Origin: Dipteronia dyeriana
Taxonomy: Eukaryota > Streptophyta > Magnoliopsida > Sapindales > Sapindaceae
Reading direction: 5' to 3'
Assembly: GCA_032871835.1 (NCBI GenBank)
Contig: CM065297.1
Span: 94,757,052 to 94,821,051, forward strand
DNA length: 64,000 nucleotides
The position numbers and the translations under genes were made by a program. Position 1 is the first letter of the stretch. Each line of letters begins with the position of its first letter. This document shows positions 1 through 10,808 of this stretch, one piece after another. Below the pieces are notes generated by a model. That model searched no databases and had not been told where the DNA came from. It saw only the letters and a program-made list of their open reading frames with translations.

Positions 1-1760
1 GCTTATCTCAATTTGTATCCGGCTATTCAACGCGCTCACGAGACACTGATGTTCAGATCTGTTCGGGGAAAGCCCAGAGGCTTCCCACATTTGCTGAGAC
101 CTCATAAAGGCCCAAGCAAGCTTCTGGTGCAGCACGACCGGTAGAGGCCTAGTGGCTTATCACTTTGTGTACAAGGCCGGTCAACGTCCAAGTGAGCCAC
201 TGAGCTCTAGGTTCACTCCAGGATGGTCTAAAGCTTCATTTTAGTTGTTGGGGACTTCCAGGATCCCAATCATACCTCTGGACCAGTACCAGACCGATGG
301 TTCCTCTTCTTTTGTACCAGGCCATTCAACGCCTTAGCGAGCCATCGATGTTTTGATAAGTTCATGGAGAGCTCTAAGGCTTCCCACATTTGTTAAGGCC
401 TCATACATGCCCAAGCAAGCCTCTGGATCAGCACAACAGACAGATGCCTAGTGTCTCTTGACTTCATGTACCATGTCGATCATCGTCCAAGTAATCCAAT
501 GAGCTCCCCGTTCATTCCAAGAGGGTCTAAATCTTCATTTCAGTTGCTGGGGACTTTGAGATCCCAAGCATGCCTCTGGACCAATATCATGTCGGTGGCT
601 CCTCTCCATTTGTACCTGGTCATTCAGCGCTCAAATGAGCTACTAAAGTCTCAATCTGACCAAGGATAACCAAGAGGCTTCCTACATATTTTGAGGCCTC
701 CTACATGCATAAGTAAGCCTCTAAAGCATCAACACCGTTATAAGACCAGTGTCTTATATCCATTTATACCGGGTCATTCAGCGCCCTGGCGAGGCTTAAG
801 TCTCGATCTAATCGAGAAGATCCAAGAGGCTTCTCACATTTTCTAAGGCCTCCAACATACATAGGCAAGCCTTAGAGGCAACAACACCATTGCAAGGCCT
901 GATGGCTCCTCACTTTTTATACCGGGCCATTCAACGCCCAAGTGAGCCACTACGGTCCTGATTCTATCTAGATAGGTCCAGAGCCTTATTTTAGTTGCTG
1001 GAGACTTCTAGGATCCCAAGCATGCCTTTAGACCAGTATCATACAAGTGGCTCTTCTCCATTTGTACCTGGACATTCAGCAGTCTAGCGAGCCACCGAAG
1101 TCCTAATCTGATCGAGAAGAACCAAGAGGCTTTCTACATTTGTAACGGCCTCATACATGCCTAGGTAAGCCTATGGGGTAGCAACACCGCTGCAAGCCCC
1201 AATAGCTCTTCACTTCTTGTACCAGGTCATTCTACCCCCAAGTGAGCCACTATGGTCCCGATTCTTTTAAGGTAGGTCCAGAGCCTTATTGTAGTTGCTA
1301 AAAACTTCTACAATCCTAAGCAAACCTCTGGACCGGTATCATGCCGGTTGCTTATCTTCATTTATACTGGACCATTCAGTGCACTAGCAAGCCACAAAAT
1401 CCCAATCTGATCGAGGAGAGCTCAGAGGCTTTTCACATTTACTAAGATCTCCTACATGCTTAGGAAAGCCTCTGAAGCAGCAGCACAGCTGCAAGACCTA
1501 TGGTTCCTCACTTATTGTTATGTGGCCCTTCATAGTGCCCATATGAGACACCAAGGTCCCGATTCATTTGAACGAAGTCAAGAGCCTCATTCCAGATATT
1601 AGGGTCTTTATAAAGCCCAAGCATGCCTCTAGAGGGGGATTAGCGGTTTCTCACTTTTTATAGTGCCACTTAACGTCTCAGTGAGCTACCGAGGTCCCCG
1701 GTTCGCTCAAATGGAATCTCAAGCCTCATTATGATTGTTGAAGACTTTTATATACCCCAA
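1..1760 (+). repeat. Tandem repeats of about 300 bp in family A
   Basis: Diverged units recur about every 300 bp. The phrase 'aggcttcccacattt' or a close variant appears near 79, 378, 676, 828 (a half-unit step), 1128 and 1427. Each unit also carries variants of 'ccattcaacgcc', 'gagccaccgaggtcc' and 'catgcctctggacc'. The last units align with the start of the second family A copy at 54410-54720. No reading frame is maintained across units, so this looks non-coding. Confidence 0.75.
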
Positions 1761-2139
1761 GCAGACCTTTAAATTGGTTACATCTCTTGGAGACTATAAG
1801 CTCACTATTCTCTCCAGAACTCCTGTGGGAGAGAGGTGACCCCAATAAGAGAAGATTTCTCCTAGTTACCGGTTCACAATAAAAGCATCTTTACAGAAGG
1901 TCACTCTATTATCTACACCCAGAACGTAAATAACCTCAAGAGATTTTACTCGTGAAAAGCTCCTAGAGCAAGGTTGGTTACTGACCGGTACCACCTTACG
2001 TTTATACCACCTGGCACTGGTACCACTTTGATTTTGTTTCACCAGTTGAATTATCAGTAAAGAATAATTTGTATCTCATTCTACATCTTCCAACTTGTTT
2101 ACATTTTATCGCTAGTAATTGTCATGGTAGTTCACCCCG

Positions 2140-2610
2140 AGATCAAGACAACCAAATGGCCCTCCTACTGCCCTAGTCGGGCACTACCCCCCACTAGGAA
2201 AGTTTTGGTTCATAAAGGCATAGTTACCTACCAGACTAATGTTTCGAAGTTATGGCCCTAGTTGATTTTCACTTCCGCAAGACCAGGACAACCAAATGAC
2301 TCTCATGTTGCCTTTGCCGGGCACCACCCTCCGTCAGGTTTGATCCATAGAGGTATAGTTATCTACCAGACCAAGGTGGTAAAGTTATGGCTCTAGTCGC
2401 TTCCTCAAGACTAAGAAAGCTATGGCCCTCAAACTGCTTTGGCCGGACACCACCCCTCGTCAGGAAGGGTTTGGTCCAAAAAGGCATAATTGCCTACCAT
2501 ACCAAGGTCGTAAAGTTGTGGCCCTGGTTGCCCGTCGCTTTCTTAAGACCAGGAAAACCAAATGGTACTCATGATGCCTTGGCCGGAACCCAATCTTACT
2601 AGGAAAGGTC
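2140..2610 (+). repeat. Tandem repeats of about 130-145 bp in family A
   Basis: Units begin with variants of 'gaccaggacaaccaaatg' near 2140, 2281, 2410 and 2550. They continue through a GC-rich 'gccgggcaccacccc' block and 'cataaaggcatagttacctaccagacc'. Diverged copies occur at 55000-55250 in the second family A element. Short open frames here are by-products of the repeats. Confidence 0.65.
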
Positions 2611-2639
2611 TTAATGACATTGTTGTTTACCAAGATCGA

Positions 2640-3175
2640 TTTAACCTAAATACCAGGATTTCTAGAATAGGGACGTCAGGTACCTCGATACATCTATTTT
2701 TTTATTCTTGTTTAAATATAAGGATTCCTAGAACAGAAGTGCCAGGTACCATTATATGCCAGCTTGTCATTTAGGTACCAGGATCCCTAAAGTAAGAATG
2801 TTAGGTACCATGATTCACCTATGTGTCTTTCACTAAGTACCAGGATTCTTGGAACAAGGATGCCAAGTACCCAGATTGGCCTCCAGAACCTTGTCACAAA
2901 TAATCGAGCAATAAGGTTCGTCATATATTACCTTTCTTGTTTATCAAATTTTAAACTAACTAGAGTGTTGAAAATTCCCCCTAAGGGAATATCCTCATCT
3001 GTGGTCAGCCACCACTCATTTTTTTTTGTAAGATCGCCAGGTACCCGGATTTGCCTATGTTTCACCTATGTATAAAGACTTGGTGTGAAAGTGGCTTAGT
3101 TGCCTACCTTGATCTTTGTGCCTAAATACCAAGATTCCTACAACAGGAATGCCAAGTACTTGATTTGCCTAAGCC
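2640..3175 (+). repeat. Tandem repeats of about 62 bp in family A
   Basis: The phrase 'taccaggattcctagaac' followed about 15 bp later by 'gccaggtacc' recurs near 2650, 2720, 2775, 2835 and 3125, with degenerate units between. The same phrase returns at 55265-55420 in the second copy. This minisatellite lies between the 135-bp repeats and the LTR. Confidence 0.6.
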
Positions 3176-3307
3176 AATTATGCTGGGAATGGTTTTCGTT
3201 TTAAGTAATTGTTACAATTAAGAAGTGACAAGAAAAATTCTTCAAGCAATACAGATCCTGTCTCCAACCTCAAGCAAGGTACCAGTGTTCAAGTCAGGGG
3301 GGATTTT

Positions 3308-4720
3308 TATTAACAGCCTTTTTTGGCAGGGGTCCAAAAAAGAATTTTCAATCAAGCTTATACCTGGTAAGTGTCTGATCAGGACCAGGTCTCAAGTATT
3401 AAGAAATAGTGACACCACGATCTGGGAAAGGTCGACGCCACATCATCTAGGTACCAGGATACCTTCTACCTAGTATCTAGGCACTGCGACATCAACCCGG
3501 TACCCATGTACGGTGATATCAGCCCAAGACCAATCCAGTATGTACACCTCATCCGCTCAGTAGAAAGAATGGTACTAAGAAGATGTCGGCATGCTAGAAA
3601 AAACACCACAATAGTAAGATTAGATCAATACATCAGGGTACCGTGCCTCTAAAGTTACAGAGTCATCGTATTTCTCCTCCAGCGCGTGGAAAAGAAAGTT
3701 GACCTCTCCGGCTATTCACACCGCCATTAATAGAGATAGTCAACCCTATTAATAGAGATAATCAACGTCGTTAATGAGAGAACGGTCAACTCTTCAATGG
3801 TCATTCACAAAGCCATTAAAGAGAGATTAGTCAACTCTTTAATTGTCATTCTCAATACTATTAGTGAGGAAATAATCAACCCCATCAATACCAAATCAGT
3901 GATCCTATGATTGCGAATTGATTAACCAAATCAATGGAGTGTACAACAAGAATTAGAACCTATAAATATGACAAAGCTATCTCCAAAAAGGGGAGGTCGG
4001 ACACTGAATAAGATCCTGAAATCGACTAAGAACAAAGACGTCGATAGAGTAAAGAGCACCCTACCTGAGTTCTATGTACACCACCATCGTGGTATCATCT
4101 CGGATACACATGTTTACCTTTACTAGGAATGTATTGGTACCGACTGACTCTCGACTACTATTGTAAGCTCTCTAGAGCATCTACGTTGTACTACTTTGTT
4201 ATCTGTGTAAGCTCCATGGAGCACTCCTTGTGATATTTACATAAAAAAGGGACTCTCTCCTTCCTCTGGTTACTGCCTAGGACTTTTTCAGCATATGATC
4301 ATTCGTGATGCTTTTTCCCCCTAGGTCAATCTACCTCTACCGAAATAATTATCATTCTCTCATCTATCTCTTGTAGTATGCATAGTTATGAGCAAGACAC
4401 CGACCCCACTAGTCATAGCTTTTCTACCCTTCCTTTTTAGATCAAGAAATTACATAGGAGACCTAGAGAAGAGACCAACTACCAATATCAGATACTATGA
4501 CTAGATACCAAGACCTAGGTACCAGGATTAGGGTACAGGGATTAGGGACAATGACCAACCCCTCACACCAGTAAAGGGACCTCAAGCGCCATGTCTCCTC
4601 CCATTCCTTGAAGCCTCAATGGGCGAGGTGATTTTACTCCTACCTACTGCACCTTACACCTTATTCATACAAGATCAAAAAGGTACAAGGTACCTACCCA
4701 CCATAACCTACCAGGGTGTG
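3308..4720 (+). repeat. Family A LTR, forward copy
   Basis: This is an LTR of about 1.41 kb directly after the purine tract at 3295-3303. Its start is mutated to TATTAAC; the second copy (55562) and the inverted fragment (ending 5624) show TGTTAAC. A promoter-like TATAAATAT lies at 3961-3969. Between 3700 and 3900 there is a run of roughly 30-bp repeats built on 'cattaatagagataatcaac'. The expected terminal CA is lost at the 3' end. The first 870 bp are repeated in inverted orientation at 4721-5624. Confidence 0.6.
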
Positions 4721-5624
4721 GCTCTGGAGAGCTTATAATAGCAGTTGAGTGTCAACCGGTACAAGTACGTTCCAGGTAAAGGTGAACATGTGTAGCCGAG
4801 ATGATACCATGATGGTGGTGTAGAGAGAACTCAAGCAGTGCCTTTTACTCTGTCGGCGTCTTTGTTCTTAGTCAATTTTTAGACCTCATTCAGAGTCCAA
4901 CCTCCCCCTCTTGGAGAAATCTTTGTCATATTTATAGGTTCAAATTCTTGTTGCACACTCTATTGATTTGGTTAATCAATTCGCAATCATAGGAACACTT
5001 CTTTGGTATTGATGGAGTTGAATATTTCCTTATTAATGGTGTTGTGAATGGCCATTAAAAAGTTGACTAATCGCTCATGAATGGCGTTATGAATGGCCAT
5101 TATAGACTTGACCGATCTATCATTAATGGTGTTGATTATCTCCATTAATAGGGTTGACTATTTCCATTAATGGTGTTGTGAATGGTTTGAGAGGTCAATT
5201 TTCTCTTCCACGTTGCTGAAGGAGAAATACAATGATTTTATACCTTTGGTGGCACGGTACTCTAGTGTACTGGTCTACTCTTGCTATTGTGGTATTTGTT
5301 CTAGCATGCTAGTACCTTCTGGTACCATTCTTCCTACCGAAAGGATGAGGTGTACATATGTGATTGGTCTTGGACTGATACCGTGTTACTTGGGTACCAG
5401 GATGATATCTCGACACCTAGATACTAGGTAGTAGGTATCCCAGTACCTAGATATAGTGTATGAGGTATCCTGGTACATAGATGATGTGGCCTCGATCTTT
5501 CCCAGATTATGGTGTCACTATTTCTTGGTACCTAATACTGGTCCAGATCCCGATCCAGAACTTACCAGGTATAAACTTGATGGAAAATTCTACTTTGGAC
5601 CTCTGCCAAAAAAGGTTGTTAACA
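4721..5624 (-). repeat. Family A LTR fragment, inverted
   Basis: The sequence is the diverged reverse complement of about 3308-4180. For example, 'ggtatcctggtacatagatgatgtgg' is split here and pairs with 3430-3470, and the minus-strand TATA box (ATATTTATA on plus, 4928-4936) pairs with 3961-3969. Read on the minus strand it starts TGTTAACAACC at 5624, a proper LTR start. It holds the first 900 bp of an LTR and lacks the rest, so it is a truncated second copy placed against the end of the forward LTR. Confidence 0.6.
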
Positions 5625-5675
5625 ATATATAAAAAGAAGTGGGATTTTAGTATTTTAAAGGTTTGTAAAAATTCA

Positions 5676-5842
5676 TAGATCATCAGGGCGGATCTGGGTC
5701 CGCTTAAGACCCGCGGGTCCAAACTCGAACTCGAACTTGAATTTTCTTTTAGGTTTGGGTCTAGGTTTGCTTCCAATTTTTTTATGGGTCTGGGTCTGGG
5801 TCCACTAGGATCCGACCCGAACCCGACCCATTGTCATCCCTA
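5676..5842. mobile_element. Possible hAT-type MITE
   Basis: The right end, 'cattgtcatcccta', preceded by repeated 'gacccgaacccgaccc', is the reverse complement of a terminus common in plant hAT MITEs (TAGGGATGACAATGGGTC). The left end 'tagatcatcagggcggatctggg' is a degraded counterpart. The flanking 8-mers do not match, so the insertion is unproven. The rest of 5625-6035 is AT-rich, with nothing else recognised. Confidence 0.4.
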
Positions 5843-6035
5843 ATCTTAACATATATATGCTAAATTCTTCCAAAAGAAATTCATTTTTTTTTCTGGAAAC
5901 GACTAAATATCACATGTTTATCACATTGTAGGGATGGAAGAAATAAAGTTATTAGAGGTGTTTGCATTGAAGGACTTCTCATGTCTCTAAAGCATTTTAA
6001 TTTAAAATATTAAACTATTACATAATTGATTGAAT

Positions 6036-7168
6036 GAGGACTGTACAGAATGGGGTTTTCCCGAACACTCCAAAGATGTGTATCAGAGGAAGATACATGT
6101 CGGGTACTACAGAAAATCCACAATGGAGTATGTAGAAACCATACTGGGGGAAAAAGTTTGGCACACAAGGTACTCAGGTAAGGTTATTATTGGCCCTCTT
6201 TGTTCACGGATGCACTGCGATGTTCAGAAAGCTGCAATGCATGCCAAGGGATCGCTAACGACATCCGACAGCCCCCTGAACAACTCAGAAACCTTACGTC
6301 CCCATGGCCATTTGCCATGTGGGGCCTGGACTTAATTGGCCTAATTCCAGCATGGACAAGGGTTGGAGCAAAGCATGCGATAATAACCATTGATTATTTC
6401 ATAAAGTGGGTAGAAGCCGAAGCATTGGTACATATCACAGAAGCAAATACCACGAACTTTGTGAAGAAAAATATACTCTATAGATTTGGAGTCCCAAACA
6501 CTATCATCACTGACAACGACACCCGGTTTGATAATCTAAAATTTAGACAATTGTGCAACGAGTACCAAATTGCCAATTACTACACCACACCTGCCCACCC
6601 TTAGACGAATAGGCAAGATGAAGTAGTAAACAAAATCATCAAGCACACACTCAAAGCAAAGCTAGATTCCAATAAGGGAAGTTGGGTTGAAAAACTTCCT
6701 GAGGTGTTATGGGCATATCGGACGACAGCAAGGACTTCTACAGAAGAGACTCCATTCACTTTAGCGTTTGGAACGGAAGATGTTATCCCCATAGAAATAT
6801 CGTACGCGACACCTAGGGTCAGGCTGTACGATAAAGACTAGAATGTTGATATGTTGTTACAAAGTCTAGATGAGCTAGAAGAGAAAAGGGAGAAATCCCG
6901 AATACGAAATATGGCGTATCAGCAAATAGTGGCCCGCCACTACAACTCTCATGTTCGGATCAGAAAATTCTAACTAGGAGACCTGGTACTCAGAAAAGTG
7001 TCATTGAACATAAAAAACAAAGTTACAGTCTCTTTGGCTGACAAATGGGAAGGCTCGTACAAGATTGAAAGAGTAGCTGGTCATGGAGCATATTGGATTA
7101 CACGACCAGATGGAGGGGCCTTACCCTGACCATGCAAGGCCCATTATTTGAATATTTTTTATCCTTGA
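6036..7168 (+). pseudogene. Gypsy-2 integrase pseudogene
   Basis: Integrase inserts retrotransposon cDNA into the genome. Here the zinc-binding region (6060-6260) is frameshifted. The core follows from about 6260, with 'MWGLDLIGLIP' carrying the first catalytic Asp, 'IITDNDTRFD' the second, and 'DEVVNKIIKH' retaining the Glu. A stop (TAG, 6602-6604) falls between the second Asp and the Glu, and further stops occur near 6840, 6970 and 7128. The C-terminal part still reads close to 'ADKWEGSYKIERVAGHGAYW', matching Gypsy-1 at 26680-26740. Dead copy. Confidence 0.8.
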
Positions 7169-8027
7169 AATTTTGTTTCCTTTTTAGTTAGGACAATTTT
7201 AGTCAGGATAGTTATTCGTTTTGAAATTTAATCATTGTTAATTTTGCAGTTATAAATAAAAACCCGACTCGGGATTTCAGAAATCTAAAACATATGATAA
7301 TAATAACATATGAAAGACGAGCATGATAATAAGAACATGCAAATAGAATGCTCGGGACCATTAATTTGACGAAATTCTCGAATGGGGGAAAAAGCTCGAA
7401 GGAGCACACCAGCCGAGCAAGGGCAGTCGACCTTAGCAAAAAGGTAAACCCGACGCACCAGATTCTAGAAAACAGCTTGGGGCACCGTCGGAAAAAATCT
7501 CGGTGAGATACGCAGTTGTGTTAAGCAGTTCAAAAGCTTAACGATTCGGCAAACCCTTGCAAAGACAAAACTAAGGAGACGTCCTCAGTGACTTGTGTAA
7601 GGACTCGAACATATGATCATGGTGAGCCTTGATGTAATGTTTGGGTAGCAACCGAGTATGAAATACGAGTATAAATCTACTTGTTTGTTTCAAGATGGCT
7701 CGGTTAATAATATTTGTCAGTTTAATAAGATACTTGGCATGAAGAAATTGCATTAGCCAGTTTAATAAGATACTTAACATTAGAAAATTGTTCCGAGTAA
7801 GCAAAAACAAGTTAAATAAGATACTCGGTGAAGTTACTCGGGCAGCAGAATTAGGCACTTTAATAAGATACTTGACACAAAGAGATTGCATTAGCTAATT
7901 TAATAAGATACTTGGCACTTAAGCAAATGCCAGTTAAATAAGATACTTGGCACAAGAAAACGAGGATAATAAAGATACTCTGCATTTAAAGAATCAGACT
8001 ATTATCCAATTAAAAAAAATAGGGTCG
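7169..8027 (+). repeat. Gypsy-2 non-coding tail with TTTAATAAGATAC repeats
   Basis: After the integrase there is about 860 bp without a gene. From 7725 to 7960 the motif 'tttaataagatact' (or 'ttaaataagatact') recurs six times at irregular spacing. It is the diverged counterpart of the regular 91-bp minisatellite at 27377-27815 in Gypsy-1. Confidence 0.65.
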
Positions 8028-8670
8028 TGAGGATCCGGAAGGGTCGTGAGGATCCGAAAGGGTGAGCGAGGAAGTCTTGACTAGAGTCTGGAGGACTCGG
8101 ATAGTTGAGCAAGAAGTCTTGCCTAGGGCCGTGAGGATCCGGGAGGGTGAGCGAGGAAGTCTTGACAAGAGGTGTGAGGCCTCAGATTGTTTAGCAGGAG
8201 GGCGACATCTTCATGAGTAGGATAGGAGGGTAGTTTCTAGGTGAAGGGGTCACTTGAGAGATTGTACTTGTATTATCTACTAGTGGATTTTGTTTGTCGG
8301 TGGTTGCTAACCCGTGGATGTTTCCTCTTCGAGGTTTACCATGTTATATCTTTTGTCAACTTTTCTCTATCCCTATCTCTCTTATATTTGTATTTGTTAA
8401 TTGAATACTATGGATAGAACTCTTTATGTAAGTTGACTTCCTTTCTATAATATAGATTGTGTATGTGTTATGATTACTTGTTTGTTTCACACTTTACTTG
8501 TTTTATATATTGATTAAGTGTTTTTAATTGATATATATATATATATTGTGATACAATCAATCTAAAGGGACAAACTTTTGTTTGTTTCTAATGGAGTCAA
8601 AAAAGTTGCTTAACATATACACCCCCCCCTCTAGGTTAGCCTTGAGCATTTAACCGTGTTTGTATTTTCA
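8028..8670 (+). repeat. SIRE-type 5' LTR, truncated (last 643 bp)
   Basis: It aligns with the last 640 bp of the 3' LTR (about 16640-17269), starting inside the 85-bp repeat array ('gggtcgtgaggatccggaag') and ending 'tttgtattttca'. By eye the two LTRs differ at roughly one base in twenty. The first 2.5 kb or so of this LTR are absent. Confidence 0.8.
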
Positions 8671-8672
8671 AT

Positions 8673-8684
8673 TGGTATCAGAGC
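8673..8684 (+). promoter_or_regulatory. Copia primer-binding site (tRNA-Met)
   Basis: TGGTATCAGAGC lies 2 bp after the LTR end. It matches the 3' end of plant initiator tRNA-Met, the usual primer of Copia elements. Confidence 0.85.
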
Positions 8685-8774
8685 ATGACACTAGATTGTA
8701 CTTAGTGAGAGTCCAGGTGATACATTCACGGTTTTTGTAAAGTTTTTGAAGTCATTGGTTTACAAGATGATGTA

Positions 8775-10808
8775 ATGGCGGAAGGAGCCTCAAATACTAG
8801 GCCACCATTACTTCGAGGCACTAACTATAGGTATTGGAAGTTGAGGATGAAAGCCTACATCCGCTATATTGATGAAAGGGCTTGGATGGTAGTGGAAGAA
8901 GGTTATAGTCCTCCTACCAAGGTTCAAGAGGATGGAACCATGATACTCAAGCCAATGGGTGAATGGACATCGAATGAGTTTTAAGTTGCTAAGTGGCATC
9001 ATCGTGCTATAAATTCCATCTTTGGAGGAGTTGATGGGCATCAATTTTCCTACATTCAAAATCTTAAATCCGTAAAGGAAGCTTGGGATACTCTCCAAGT
9101 TACTAATGAAGAAACCTTAGCGGTGAAGAAATCGAGGCTTCAAATGTTGGCATCACAATTTGAAGGTTTAAGTATGGGTGAAGAAGAAAAGTTTGAAGAC
9201 TTCCAATTTCAGCTTCTTAACTTTGTTAACCAATGTCAAGCACTTAGAGTACCTATCTCAAAAGAGCGTTTAAATTGAAAAATCCTTAGGTCTCTTTCAA
9301 AGAGATTTAAATCAAAGGTGACGGTCATTGAGGAAAGCAAGGATGTGGATAATATGAACATTAATGAGTTGCTTGGGTCTCTCCAAACTTATGAGATGTA
9401 CTTGAAGCCAAAGATTAAGAGTAAGGGAATCACTCTCAATGCTATTGAGGATGAGAGTGATGATGAAAATGAAGAGATGGCTCTTTTGGTTAGAAAGTTC
9501 AAGAAGTTTCTAAAGAAGAATGCCAATCCTAGAGGCAAGTTTTCTAAGGAAAAGGGAGTTAAGAAAACATCATCTCCAAGGAATTAGAAGAATAGTCAAG
9601 CCATGAACAAGAAAGATGTTCAATGCTATAATTGTCATGGTTTCAGTCACTTTGCTAGTGAGTGCACCAAGAAGCCATCTAAGAAAGACAAGAAAGGCAA
9701 AGTGTTGGCGGCTACTTGGAGTGATGATAACTCTAGTGATAATGAGAGCTCCAGTAGTGAGTCTTCAAGTGATGAAGAGTTGGTGAGCAACTTTGTAGCT
9801 CTAACGGCTTCTCATTCTCCACTAGATGTTAATGGTACAATATCTTTGAATAAGAACTTTAATAAAAATCATCATGGAAGCTCTAGTTCCAATCCTACTA
9901 ATCTTGAATTGTTGGCCAAGATAGAGAAGCTTGAAAAAGATAGAGATAATGCTCTAAGAGAGGTAGTTGAGAAGGATGATTTGATCAAGAAATAACTAGA
10001 TGAGTTTGTGATTGTCACTCGTAGACTTCTTGGTGAGAAAGGTGATATTATGAAGAAGTTTAGAGAACTTGAAAAGATAAACCTTGAGAAGGATAATGTG
10101 ATATCTTCTTTGAAAAAGAGAGAACAAGAATTAATGGAAGAGATAGACACAGCTAAGGAGGCCATTAAGGACTTAGTGAATGATCTGGTAAGTGTGTCTA
10201 GTGTTAGGAATCTTGTTAACTCTCATAGTGGTGAAGACGACTTGGTAGTTGAAGAGAAGCTCTTCAAAGAACCATTTTCTACTCACTTGGATGAAGTCGT
10301 GATTGATAAGAAACCACACAAGAAGAGAAGATCAAAAGCTAGGAAGAAGTTGGCGAACAAGGTATCTTTGCAAACTCCTAGTGAAGCTAGTTAAACTCCA
10401 AAAGGTACAATCTCATCTTTTATTCCAATTTGCCACTATTGCAACACAATATGTCACATTAAGCCTAGGTGTTATAAATATATTGAAAAATACAAATTAG
10501 GAAATGAATCTAGAGATAAGAAGATTAAACTTCAACTTGAACATGCTAAGGATTTGAAAGTTGAAAAACATGATAATATTGCTAAGCATGAGAAGAAGTT
10601 GTGGAGTAGAAAGAAAACTAATCTTGTTCAACTTGACAAAGCTTGAGTTGAAAATGTTAAGGAAGAGTGTGTTAATGATATTCTTGTTAATCAAGTCATT
10701 AAAGGAATTTACTCTAGATTTAACATTGTTGTCAAGGATGATATTGGAAATGTTTGTGTAGGTACACCCAAGAACAAGTGGTTCAAGGGTGAGTGCTCTT
10801 ATCACTAA
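8775..10808 (+). pseudogene. SIRE-type Gag pseudogene
   Basis: Gag forms the virus-like particle and binds the RNA. The ORF starts at ATG 8775, reading 'PPLLRGTNYRYWKLRMKAYI', the usual opening of Copia Gag. A CCHC knuckle (CYNCHGFSHFASEC, about 9624-9665) is followed by an acidic Ser-rich stretch, a long Lys/Glu-rich coiled coil (9900-10200) and a second CCHC (CHYCNTICHIKPRC, about 10430-10470). In-frame stops occur at about 8982, 9276, 9585, 9993, 10392 and 10645. The frame ends at 10806-10808 where protease would be expected. Two knuckles and the coiled coil are typical of SIRE-type Gag. Confidence 0.8.

Larger units (their letters stand above)
1..4720 (+). mobile_element. Family A LTR element, 3' part (unclassified)
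   Basis: The window opens inside this element. It has no recognisable coding region. It consists of three successive tandem-repeat zones, a purine-rich tract (CAGGGGGGA, 3295-3303) and then a 1.4-kb LTR. A second copy at 54361-57091 has the same order of segments and ends at the equivalent point, which identifies this as one repeat family and fixes its 3' end near 4720. The tract followed by a TG-like start and an internal TATA box is the layout of an LTR retrotransposon 3' end, read on the plus strand. The lineage is unknown because no gag or pol is present in either copy. Confidence 0.6.
6036..8027 (+). mobile_element. Gypsy-2 (Tat type), left part
   Basis: This is an old copy of the same family as Gypsy-1. 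Homology begins at 6036, opposite Gypsy-1 position about 25680, so everything upstream of the integrase zinc-binding region is missing. The segment covers the integrase and the non-coding tail with its 'tttaataagatac' repeats. It stops at 8027, where SIRE-type LTR sequence begins in mid-repeat. The element resumes at 17270 after the Copia insertion. Confidence 0.8.

Noticed and set aside
2387..3473. Several plus-strand open frames of 70-84 codons
   Set aside because: They fall inside family A tandem repeats, and the frame is not kept from unit to unit.
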